This document shows positions 16,776 through 24,238 of a DNA stretch of 33,311 nt, piece by piece (the stretch's first letter is position 1; every line of letters starts with the position of its first letter). The notes beneath the pieces were generated by a model. That model did no database searches and was not told the DNA's origin. It saw only the letters and a program-made list of their open reading frames with translations. The position numbers and the translations under genes are program-made. Origin of the DNA: an uncultured Eubacteriales bacterium (GTDB taxonomy: Bacteria; Bacillota; Clostridia; Christensenellales; Aristaeellaceae); contig CACYGY010000029.1 in NCBI GenBank assembly GCA_902774025.1, positions 1-33,311 of the forward strand, written 5' to 3'.

Positions 16776-17099
16776 GTGGATCGACTCGAAGAATTGATGG
16801 CTCAGGTTGTCGCCTTCACAGAAGAGCGTGACTGGGATCAGTTTCACAGCCCGGAAAACCTGGCAAAGTCCATATCCATTGAAGCCGGAGAGCTTCTTGA
16901 ATGCTTCCAGTGGAGCTCCGACGGCAAACCGGAAGCCATTGAAGAGGAACTTGCGGATGTGCTGAACTACTGCCTGCTTCTGGCCAGCAAGCTTCATCTG
17001 GATCCAATTGACATTGTCAGGAAAAAACTGGCCATCAGTGCTCAAAAGTACCCCGTTGAAAAGAGCAGAGGGAGGAGCACCAAGTATGATCAGCTCTAA
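16776..17099 (+). CDS. MazG-like nucleotide pyrophosphohydrolase
   Basis: 107-aa all-alpha NTP pyrophosphatase of the MazG-like superfamily, which hydrolyses (d)NTPs to monophosphates and pyrophosphate with Mg2+. The metal-binding carboxylates are visible: EAGELLE (Glu36, Glu39) in helix 2 and EEELADVLNY (Glu58, Asp61) in helix 3. SPENLAKSISIEAGEL matches the short single-domain form. The start is a GTG at 16776 with an AAGGAGC site; a TTG further upstream in frame lies before the -10 box. It overlaps the next gene by 14 nt, so the two are translationally coupled. As its partner is a nuclease-helicase fusion, a role in phage defence or nucleotide control is inferred. Confidence 0.87.
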   Translation: MDRLEELMAQVVAFTEERDWDQFHSPENLAKSISIEAGELLECFQWSSDGKPEAIEEELADVLNYCLLLASKLHLDPIDIVRKKLAISAQKYPVEKSRGRSTKYDQL

Positions 17100-18810
17100 T
17101 CTCCAGATCCGTGATTTCCCCTTCAATGCTCAGAGCCAGGCCGCCATAGAGGCCTGGCATTCAGGCCGGAGGAGATTCGGGAGCAATTGGCCGGTAGTCT
17201 ATCTCATTCACAATGATGAAACACGGGAAGCCTATATCGGCGAAACACTCAATGCCGGCAGGCGTGCGGCTCAGCATTGGGACAATCCCGACCGGCAGCG
17301 CCTGAAGGTCATTCATATCATGACGGATGATACTTTCAACAAATCCGTCATATTGGACCTCGAAGCTTTTCTGATCAAATACATGTCCGCCGACGGCAAA
17401 TATCACCTCCAGAACGGCAATGGCGGACTGGCCAATTTCGATTATTATGCCCGCGATGAGTATGAAGATCAGTTCCTGAAAATCTGGGAAAAACTGAAAG
17501 AACTGGGACTTGTACAGAGCGGGATTGCCGATATTGAAAATTCCGATCTGTTCAAATACTCTCCGTACAAGTCGCTTACCGGGGACCAGCAGAAGGTTCT
17601 TGATATAGTACTGCATCATCTGGCTGGATATTTACAGTTTGAATCAAAGGAAACCATCGTTGTCGAAGGCGGTGCGGGGACCGGAAAAACAATACTGGCT
17701 GTTTTCCTGCTGAAGCTCCTGACAGATCTGGCCAGCAATAACTTCGAAGTCGACAACTCAACGGAGGCCACAAACGCCGGTGACATCCGGCAGCTGATCA
17801 AACCGTCAAAACCGTTGAAAATTGGTTTCGTTGTTCCCATGCAGTCACTCCGTCAGACGCTGAAAAATGTATTTAAGACGGTCCGCGGTCTGCGGGAGGA
17901 AATGATCTTAAGCCCGGTGGATGTGCCAAAGGCTGCTCAGAATGGCATGTTTGATCTCCTGGTTTGTGATGAGGCTCACCGGTTACGTCAGAGAAAAGCC
18001 CTTTCTCAGTATCCTGCATTTGATAACAATAATAAGCTGCTCGGTTTACCTCAGGACGCAACAGAACTTGATTGGCTCCTCAAATGCAGCCATATGCAAT
18101 TACTCTTCTATGATCCGGAGCAGTCCGTAAAACCTTCAGATATTCCTTCAGGGATGTTTGATCGTATCTTCGGATACAGAAGCATCATCCGCATTCCGCT
18201 GACTTCTCAGCTCCGCTGTTTGGGCGGTGACGACTATATTGCATATGTGAAAGATGTGCTCAATGGTCGTGCATCTGCACCTCATGGACCTTTTGAAAAC
18301 TACACACTGCGGTTCTATGACGATGTTGATCAGATGATGGATGAAGTCAACCGGCTTGATCAGGAGTATGGCCTGTCATGCGGCGTTGCAGGCTATGCCT
18401 GGAGTTGGCCATCAAGAGGAGAAACGCGGGATACTACTGTCCGTGATATCCTTATTGGCCGCGGATATCTGTGGAATCGCAGATCTACTGACTGGGTTAA
18501 TTCTGATCGGCTGCCATATGAAATTGGATGCATTCATACCGTCCAGGGATATGACCTGAACTATGTTGGTGTCATCTTTGGCCCTGAGATCATATACAGC
18601 AGCAAGAGCCATCGTGTCGAAGTGATCCAGGAGAACTACAAGGATACTCTTGGTCGTGCCGTCAGTGGCAATTATGAGGCTCTCCGGACGTTCATCATCA
18701 ACATCTACTCGACACTGATGACTCGCGGCATTCATGGTGCTTTTGTGTATGTCTGTGATCCTGCGCTCCGGGAATACCTCCGGAAGTACTTCAGCACATC
18801 AGTAGAGTGA
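17086..18810 (+). CDS. GIY-YIG nuclease fused to DUF2075 (Schlafen group 3-type) helicase
   Basis: 574-aa two-domain protein. Residues 35-115 form a GIY-YIG domain with the key residues kept: Tyr39 in PVVYLI, Tyr50-Ile-Gly in AYIGET, Arg59/Arg60 in LNAGRRAAQH, the metal-binding Glu93 in LDLEAFLIKY and Asn110/Asn112 in LQNGNGG. Residues from about 180 to the end are a DUF2075 superfamily 1-like ATPase/helicase: Walker A GGAGTGKT (195-202), DEAH at 295-298 and IHTVQGYDLNYVGV near 485, typical of this family. ATG 17086 has GGGAGGAG and overlaps the MazG gene. Both domains look catalytically intact, so a nucleic-acid-cutting, ATP-driven protein is expected. Codon use is less GC-rich than in the dnaE block. 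Confidence 0.9.
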   Translation: MISSNLQIRDFPFNAQSQAAIEAWHSGRRRFGSNWPVVYLIHNDETREAYIGETLNAGRRAAQHWDNPDRQRLKVIHIMTDDTFNKSVILDLEAFLIKYMSADGKYHLQNGNGGLANFDYYARDEYEDQFLKIWEKLKELGLVQSGIADIENSDLFKYSPYKSLTGDQQKVLDIVLHHLAGYLQFESKETIVVEGGAGTGKTILAVFLLKLLTDLASNNFEVDNSTEATNAGDIRQLIKPSKPLKIGFVVPMQSLRQTLKNVFKTVRGLREEMILSPVDVPKAAQNGMFDLLVCDEAHRLRQRKALSQYPAFDNNNKLLGLPQDATELDWLLKCSHMQLLFYDPEQSVKPSDIPSGMFDRIFGYRSIIRIPLTSQLRCLGGDDYIAYVKDVLNGRASAPHGPFENYTLRFYDDVDQMMDEVNRLDQEYGLSCGVAGYAWSWPSRGETRDTTVRDILIGRGYLWNRRSTDWVNSDRLPYEIGCIHTVQGYDLNYVGVIFGPEIIYSSKSHRVEVIQENYKDTLGRAVSGNYEALRTFIINIYSTLMTRGIHGAFVYVCDPALREYLRKYFSTSVE

Positions 18811-18916
18811 CCCATGCGGCACCATTCCCTTGCTGAATCACATGAACCACTCAGGTTGAACCTCTGCGTTTCACTGCATCATAAAACAGGCGAAGAAGGC
18901 CTGATCAGACATGAAA

Positions 18917-18978
18917 CCTAACAGGGTTCCCCTTGCCTCTCCCCGAACCGCACAGGCATTCCTCAATGCATACGGCTC
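18917..18978 (-). other. Possible group II intron fragment
   Basis: On the minus strand a hairpin opens with GAGCCGTATGCATT and closes with AATGCCTGTGCGGTTC, followed by GGGGAGAGG. This resembles the stem-loop found in many bacterial group II introns near their reverse transcriptase reading frame. No reverse transcriptase, domain V or intron boundary was found nearby, so at most a scrap remains. The match is from memory and is tentative. Confidence 0.35.
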
Positions 18979-19158
18979 TCTGTCAGTTTTTATATCGGCG
19001 GAATTGTGAGCTATTGATGAAATTGAAACAGACCGGACGGACGATGAGAGTTTTACACTTCAGGCTTTGGGTAAGTTGGTTTTTTTCCATGGCTCGTTTA
19101 CACGTTTTAGACAGATCTATGTGGTGAATATTAGAAAATCAGAATCAAAACAGCGATG
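18979..19158 (+). other. Coding-like remnant without a start
   Basis: One plus-strand frame from about 19014 to 19158 (TGA) reads like protein, with LQALGKLVFFHGSFTRFR near the middle, and ends inside the convergent small membrane-protein gene. It has no start codon or ribosome binding site. It could be the tail of a broken gene or chance. Nothing else was recognised between 18811 and 19130. Confidence 0.25.
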
Positions 19159-19418
19159 AGGATCAAAACAAACATCATTACTGAGACCAGACATCCCAGA
19201 CACGAATGGGGATTCTTGTGGTACTTAAAAGGTCTGTTTACAGCAGCACGGGTTTTCTGGTATTTTCCATACATTCCGCCCGTAAGCATATTATAAGCTT
19301 TTCTCTTTCTTCCTGCCTTGGTAGTGGGAATACCAGTAGCACGGCCGAGCTTCCGTTTTGCCTTGGTGATGCCCAGGACTGTCTTCATGCTTGGCTTCCT
19401 TCTGCGTACTAATTTCAT
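19131..19418 (-). CDS. Small basic membrane protein, function unknown
   Basis: 95 aa. The first 65 residues are extremely basic, with Lys/Arg clusters such as RRRKPS, TKAKRKLGR and KAGRKRKAY. A CLGC pair follows, then a strongly hydrophobic C-terminal segment (about residues 78-95, VSVMMFVLILIAVLILIF). This is a tail-anchored layout with a positively charged cytoplasmic part that could bind nucleic acid or acidic lipid. GGAGG lies inside the end of the channel gene, 5 nt separate the two, and they are clearly co-transcribed. I do not recognise a named family. The gene may be an accessory subunit of the channel, judged only by position. Confidence 0.65.
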   Translation of the reverse strand: MKLVRRRKPSMKTVLGITKAKRKLGRATGIPTTKAGRKRKAYNMLTGGMYGKYQKTRAAVNRPFKYHKNPHSCLGCLVSVMMFVLILIAVLILIF

Positions 19419-19423
19419 ATTTC

Positions 19424-20320
19424 TTATCTTTCCTCCGTGCTATCATTCTTTTTTTCGCTGAACATAGGAATATAACCGCGTTCAGATAGTTGCTTGCCGA
19501 CTTTCCCCTGCAAAGCAAGAAGATCTTCATCGGACATTTCTTCTAGTGTATCTTTATCCTGTCCTTTGTTAATCACCTGATTGAAACCAGCGGCTATAAT
19601 GCCTGTAGGGATAGCGATAATTCCTATGCCCACCAGACTTATGATAGAAGCAAAGAATCTTCCAACAGCAGTGATAGGATAAACATCACCATAACCGACG
19701 GTTGTAAGAGTACAAATTGCCCACCAAAGAGATGAAAGCACATTTGAAAACTGTTCTGGTTGGACAGGATTCTCAACTTCATACATGATGATCGCAGAGA
19801 AGAGCATCACAAAAAAGCAGATCACAACCGACATAATCAGTTGCGGCCCTGACGTTCGAATGACCTTCACAATTACCCGGAGGGCATCAAAGTAGCGACC
19901 TAGCTTGAGGACACGCAAAAGCCGGAATAGCCGGAAGAGACGTAACATCCGCAAGAAACGTAGGTCTGCGGATATGAACGGAAGATAAAAAGGCAGAATA
20001 GCCAGTAGATCAACAATCGCTATAAAAGAAAAACAATATTTTAGCCGAGGATGTTTTGCTTCTGGATAAAGTAGATCCGCAGTCCATATCCTAAGGATAT
20101 ATTCAATAGTAAAAACAATAACGGTAAGGATCTCAAATGCTTGAAAAAGCCCTTGGCAACTCTCATGTATCCTTTGGAACGAGTCCAATATAATCGTAAG
20201 GATGCTAAGAGCAATCAATATCATTATCGACCAATCGAAGACTGCGCTTAAACGATCGCCATTTTCTGCTTTGCTAATTATCTCAAATGTACGCCGCTTA
20301 ATTGCAGAACATTTCGTCAT
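19424..20320 (-). CDS. Voltage-gated-type potassium channel (6-TM ion transport protein)
   Basis: 298-aa channel subunit, expected to form tetramers in the membrane. S1-S3 are hydrophobic; S4 is the arginine ladder LRMLRLFRLFRLLRVLKLGR with a basic residue about every third position. The pore helix SLWWAICTL is followed by the K+ selectivity filter TTVGYGD and by S6 with IAIPTGIIAAGF. A short cytoplasmic tail follows, without an RCK domain. The ATG at 20320 has GGAGGG; a longer in-frame start at 20377 lacks one. The gene is AT-rich compared with the dnaE block, which suggests transfer. Its partner is the small basic membrane protein. Confidence 0.92.
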   Translation of the reverse strand: MTKCSAIKRRTFEIISKAENGDRLSAVFDWSIMILIALSILTIILDSFQRIHESCQGLFQAFEILTVIVFTIEYILRIWTADLLYPEAKHPRLKYCFSFIAIVDLLAILPFYLPFISADLRFLRMLRLFRLFRLLRVLKLGRYFDALRVIVKVIRTSGPQLIMSVVICFFVMLFSAIIMYEVENPVQPEQFSNVLSSLWWAICTLTTVGYGDVYPITAVGRFFASIISLVGIGIIAIPTGIIAAGFNQVINKGQDKDTLEEMSDEDLLALQGKVGKQLSERGYIPMFSEKKNDSTEER

Positions 20321-20568
20321 TAGGTTCTCCCTCCACGCCCTTTTACCCCTAATTTGCCTTGATTCTCCAGAATCCAACCAAGCATTTCTTCATGATTTTT
20401 TACGCTGACAGTTTTTTCAATTTGGCTAGCTGAACCTCAACATGATATGCGTTCGTCTTTGTTTTATTATGGGCAATCTGTTTATATACTCGCGAACGAA
20501 ATTGGCTGCCGATTGAGTGGTGACTCCGCAGTCTATACGTTCCCACAAGAGCTTTGCCTCCGGCAAAT

Positions 20569-20775
20569 TCAAACGTGAACCAGTATAATAACCTCGAAAT
20601 CGGACGCAACAAGAATTGCCATATCATCTACAACGATCTGCCACTGAGCTTTATTACCTTTTTTCATAGAGTTGATCAATTTCTCTGTGGTAACGAAATG
20701 ATCATTGTGGGTATTCCTCTGGTTGTTTCTGAAGAAACAGAACTCTGTCTTTTGACCTGAGGAGGTTCGGTTCAT
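20569..20775 (-). CDS. Possible 68-aa protein coupled to the rhomboid gene
   Basis: The ATG overlaps the rhomboid stop codon (ATGA), with a GGAGG 10 nt upstream, so it could be translated by coupling. The product has no recognised domain and its composition is unremarkable. A second minus-strand frame (20627-20400) overlaps its end and also looks coding-like, with a Lys-rich C terminus, so the two may be pieces of one frameshifted gene. The evidence is weak. Confidence 0.3.
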   Translation of the reverse strand: MNRTSSGQKTEFCFFRNNQRNTHNDHFVTTEKLINSMKKGNKAQWQIVVDDMAILVASDFEVIILVHV

Positions 20776-21338
20776 TCATGTGTCACCTCCGAGTCGTTAT
20801 AGGTATTGTTTTTACAAAGAGCAAGAGCTGCAGCCAAGCCCGCTATTCCGCCGCCAATGTGACTTTGCCAACTAACGCCTGCGCTAAAGCTGTAAATCAG
20901 ATTTATCACAATGCCACGCAGAGCATAGAACGGACTTAGATCGTTCCGTAGATTGTAAATCAATGTTGCAGTCATAAGTCCCCAAATAGCACCACTGGCA
21001 CCTGCGTGAATACCAGTACCGCCTGCGAAATTTATAAGCAAAGCGGAGCCAATAGTTGCTATGATGTATATGAGAGCATATTTTGCCGATCCCATCTGAT
21101 TCTCAAGACTGAACCCATAAATCACAAGGCAAATCATATTACTTGCAAAGTGAAAAAATCCAAAATGAAGGAAAGCACTGACGACCATACGAAGATATCC
21201 ACCGTCCTGTATGGCACCTTCGTACATGCCGTATGTGAAAATGGCACGGTTCTGGCCTACTTTGAATTCATAGATCAGACCTAAGATATTCAAACAAAGA
21301 ATGGTGGCAGTTACTACTGGCAGTTTTTTTCTCAACAT
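20772..21338 (-). CDS. Rhomboid-family intramembrane serine protease
   Basis: 188 aa with six predicted membrane helices, the compact bacterial rhomboid core. It has the family pattern HFGFFHFASNM (His58, His63, Asn67) in helix 2, the catalytic Ser115 in GASGAIWGL, and the catalytic His160 in WQSHIGGG. All active-site residues are present, so it should cleave substrates within the membrane. It starts 2 nt after the upstream secreted-protein gene, with GAGG in the end of that gene, so they were one operon. A substrate role for that exported neighbour is possible but unproven. The region is AT-rich. Confidence 0.9.
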   Translation of the reverse strand: MLRKKLPVVTATILCLNILGLIYEFKVGQNRAIFTYGMYEGAIQDGGYLRMVVSAFLHFGFFHFASNMICLVIYGFSLENQMGSAKYALIYIIATIGSALLINFAGGTGIHAGASGAIWGLMTATLIYNLRNDLSPFYALRGIVINLIYSFSAGVSWQSHIGGGIAGLAAALALCKNNTYNDSEVTHE

Positions 21339-21340
21339 GA

Positions 21341-21935
21341 TTACCTCAACAACGAATTATCTGACATCTTCCAATAAGGAAACGAGGAAAAATAACCATC
21401 AAAATACCCATATGAGATAGCAACTGTTTCATCAGAGAAATAACTGTAAGATGTATATCTTTTTTCATCAAGGCCATTTTCATAATAATATGTAAGTGCA
21501 TTAATGATGCCAGCCGAATCTAACGAGAGAGGAAAAACTTCCTCGCTGAAAATGCTGGAACATCGTTTTGTGACGCAAACCAAAGGAATCCAACTGTCTT
21601 TTGAAAGTGAATACACCTCTACAGCATCCAAACCTGCTTTTGTGGTTTTAACATTTTCCTTGTCGGTTGACAACAGAAGAAGTGCGACAGCTGAGCTGCT
21701 TTCTGGATAAAACCAGGCAACATGATATTCATCGAAATCGGTCCACAATACAGGCTTGTCAAGAGGCTTATAGGGGGCATCGAGTGCGGTTGGTACGGCA
21801 TTGTATTTGATAATGAACTCATCCAATGGTCATCCCCAGCTTTGGCGAATATGAACTTTCCGAAAGTGAAACAGTGGGAATAAGAAGAATCACAGCGAGA
21901 AGCAGAGACAGCATACCAACGACTTTTTCCCTCAT
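21341..21935 (-). pseudogene. Frameshifted secreted protein, function unknown
   Basis: From the ATG at 21935 (AAAGGAG site) the frame encodes a signal peptide, MREKVVGMLSLLLAVILL and on to SLSESS, then SPKLGMTI, and hits TGA near 21832. One base out of frame the protein resumes as LDEFIIKYNAVPTALDAPYK and continues for 160 aa to 21341. Removing one A after ATGACC restores a smooth LGMTLDEF join and a protein of about 198 aa. The mature part is rich in Tyr, Ser and Asp and has no family I recognise. Either the gene is broken or the base is a sequencing error. It precedes the rhomboid gene by 2 nt. Confidence 0.6.
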
Positions 21936-21973
21936 GACGAACTCCTTTCATTTAGTCACATCTTTTACATATT

Positions 21974-23371
21974 TCAGCGGACATCCACTACAGGGTTTAT
22001 ACTTCTCCCCGTTTGCTCCATCTCGGAAGAAGAAGCTGTTTTTATTCCTTGATAAAAAACCGTAAAAGTAAACTCTAAATGGGGTTTGACGGAATAAGTA
22101 TCTGATCTGTACAGGGGGAATGACCGCTGTACTATACAGACGATGCCGCCATTTTCGCGTGTAGGGGCAGTTTTCTCAATCGCGTCAAATATGTGGGTTT
22201 CCTTCTTCCCCTGATTCGCACTCATTTTGATTTCAAGAGGATGAATGCTGGCGTTTTCTGCCACAAACACATCGATTTCCCTCTCCATAGTGTCAAGCGA
22301 AAATCATTGCCCTTCTACGTTTTTTTCTTCCCATACAATGGGAATTGTAGCAGATAATCCTCGGCTTGCTTTGTCGTCCCTTATAGAACGAAATGAGAAC
22401 TTGCTGCGGTGCATAAGCATAATTCTTTATCAATTCCATCACAACATAGTTTTCATAATAATGACCGTTTGCCTCCCCGCTTTGCAGCGTATCAACCGTC
22501 AGCCAGCAGCTCAGATACGCACAAAGCCCAGTATCACAGAAGTACAGCTTGGGCGTTTTCGCCAGGCGGTGCAATCCATAGTTGGTATTAGGCTCCAGCA
22601 AACAGATGACTGAAGAATGTCAACCCACTTTTTCGCGGTGGGCTCTGAGACCGCAGCGGTTTCTGCCAGGGTATGGTAGTTGACAAGTTGCCCGACCGAT
22701 GCCGCGCAGGCACGGATCAGGCGCCTGAAGCCGGCGACATCCTTGATCCCTTCGTCAGTCACGGCGTCAGCCATCAGATAATGATCGATGTAGGACTGAT
22801 ACTAGTCCTGCATCATCTCCACAGATGCGGATTGAATGTCAGCAAACCCACCCTGTCAGATATGCTGGAAGACCTTCTGTAAATCATTCTCCTGCATACG
22901 CTCATGCTTTTCCCGAAGGCAGGTCATGGAGAAATCCAGGGCAGAGGCATTCAGATATCTGGCTTTTCCCGCTGCGAAAGCCCGTACAGGCGCATGACGC
23001 CCAGGCAGCCTGGCAGCGTTTCCTGTGAACGCTCCATCCGTTTATTTCTCCGGGACCCAGTCAGCCAGAAGCGTCCCCGCCCATCGCTTTCATCACACAT
23101 GATCCTGATCTGGTTCAGCAGCGCTAGTGCTTTCTGGATTTCATCGATCAGGATGGGAGGCTTATAGGTCTGGAAAAAAGCCCCGGATCTGTCAGTGCAA
23201 GCTCCCGATCCATATCGTTATCCATTGTCACATACGTTCTGTACTGCTCCTGCGCCATATACTTAAGCATCGTGGGTTTCCCACCTGGCGTGCGCCAGTA
23301 ACCAGCACTGCCTTGAAAAAACGACTCGCTTCCGCAATCTTACGCTCTAATTCGCGATGGATATAGTTCAT
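21974..23371 (-). pseudogene. Heavily decayed AAA_14 / DUF4143 ATPase
   Basis: Pieces in all frames assemble in order into one AAA_14-DUF4143 protein. They are MNYIHRELERKIAEASRF, VTGARQVGK (Walker A), PPILIDEIQKA (Walker B), RFWLTGS, ETLPGCLGVMRLYGLSQR, VSEPTAKKWVDILQSS, KTPKLYFCDTGLCAYLS, ENYVVMELIKNYAYAP and REIDVFVAENASIHPLEIK. Lesions: one base lost in Walker A (about 23276-23283), one T lost near 23174, a shift near 22951-22962, a TGA at 22856-22858, a TAG at 22802-22804, a shift near 22591-22608, and an insertion of about 90 bp within DUF4143 (22287-22378). It is clearly non-functional. The remaining high similarity along its length implies fairly recent loss. Confidence 0.87.
22294..22368. 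repeat. Possible miniature inverted-repeat insertion inside the DUF4143 pseudogene
   Basis: The sequence that interrupts the DUF4143 reading frame is bounded by imperfect inverted repeats (CAAGCGAAAATCATT at 22294-22308 against the complement of ATAATCCTCGGCTTG at 22354-22368). In its middle lies a perfect hairpin, TTCCCA-TACAA-TGGGAA (22328-22344). It encodes no protein. No clear target duplication is visible. Confidence 0.4.
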
Positions 23372-23668
23372 GTCATCTCGCGTTCTGAGCACTGATCCAA
23401 ACTCGGTGATATTTTACCGCGTAGTCTGGAATTCCAAAAGGGAGCAATGCTATGTCATTCAGTCAGTCCTGAACCACTAGCTCTGTCTGCAGCCGAAGCC
23501 GGTGTTATGTTAAGGATTTTTAACGTCCCCACCAGTGAGAGACGGCCAGATTGATGGACAAAAAAACACTGGAAGCGAAGGTCCGCGGTGAAATCGCAGC
23601 GCAACCAAAGGTCAGACTGAAAATCTGCAAAAAAGTGCTCTAAGCTGTCATTTTCATTACTGAGATAC

Positions 23669-23734
23669 AGAACGAAATGTGCTGGTTCTTTTACCATAAG
23701 GCTTTTTTTGAGTTTTGGTAAAACATTTTGTTCT
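23669..23734. repeat. Imperfect 66-bp inverted repeat
   Basis: AGAACGAAATG (23669-23679) pairs with CATTTTGTTCT (23724-23734), and the inner arms TTTTACCA (23689-23696) pair with TGGTAAAA (23716-23723). The left arm holds 9 extra bases. The inner motif TTTACCA/TGGTAAA recurs in the 23804-23840 repeat. Confidence 0.6.
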
Positions 23735-23803
23735 GTGATGAGCAGTTTTTCCTTTGAAAGGCCGCCATTTCTCTCTCGCAATCCTATTTCGATTTATTGA
23801 TCC

Positions 23804-23840
23804 TTTACCAAATCTGCTGATTTTTTACGGCTTTGGTAAA
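23804..23840. repeat. Inverted repeat TTTACCAAA / TTTGGTAAA
   Basis: Perfect 9-bp arms (23804-23812 and 23832-23840) are separated by 19 bp. They share the TTTACCA/TGGTAAA core and nearly the same spacing with the inner part of the repeat at 23689-23723. This suggests two copies of one binding site or element, or the ends of a small lost element. Confidence 0.55.
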
Positions 23841-24146
23841 TCATTGTGACTGAGATGGGCATTGCAGGAAGTTTTCATGGCGGCTAATGGGCCGCCCGGT
23901 TTTCAGGATTCGCACTTTCTGCTCTTCCCGACCCGTATATTCCCCTCATTACGAAAAGGAACCGTTGGCATCCGCTGTTTACGGTCCTTTCCTCTCATCT
24001 TCCGTTCACCGCATTCCATTCTCCCGCTTCCGTCCCGCTTCCGTCCCGCCTCTTCATTCCATCCCTCCCCCGACAGAAACGCGCCTGTTCCATCCCGTTC
24101 CGCCCTTTCAGTGCTCTTTCCCTTTTTCATGACAGAAACAGAACCA

Positions 24147-24173
24147 GGGACCCGGATGATTCATCCAGGTCCC
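24147..24173 (-). terminator. Hairpin downstream of the MMPL operon, probable terminator
   Basis: GGGACC-x-GGATGA and TCATCC-x-GGTCCC form a 12-bp stem with one mismatch and a minimal loop, 66 bp after the stop of the heptad-repeat protein. The following minus-strand sequence is only moderately T-rich (TGGTTCTGTTTCTG), so termination may be weak. Confidence 0.5.
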
Positions 24174-24238
24174 CTTTGCATGTGGGTCATCTGCCTGCAG
24201 CCGAAGGGGCATGCACGCAAACCCGCCGTCGCGAATCG

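Larger units (their letters stand above)
23372..24146. other. Intergenic region with repeats; one doubtful reading frame
   Basis: The only longer frame is 108 codons on the minus strand (23781-23455). It begins at TTG, lacks a good ribosome binding site, runs through the 23669-23734 inverted repeat and matches no family I know, so I do not call it a gene. A 29-codon ATG frame on the plus strand (23553-23642) is equally unsupported. From 23841 to 24146 I see nothing but GC-rich sequence. Confidence 0.4.

Noticed and set aside
20400..20627. 75-codon minus-strand frame before the K+ channel
   Set aside because: It overlaps another frame and lacks its own ribosome binding site; its tail looks coding-like, so it may be part of a broken gene, but no product can be supported.
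3809..23371. TGA recoding (stop read as an amino acid) to explain in-frame TGA in several broken genes
   Set aside because: Intact genes such as dnaE and the nitroreductases end at TGA, Trp is encoded by TGG, and the broken genes also carry frameshifts and a TAG.
23455..23781. 108-codon minus-strand reading frame
   Set aside because: TTG start, no clear ribosome binding site, no family, and it crosses an inverted repeat.
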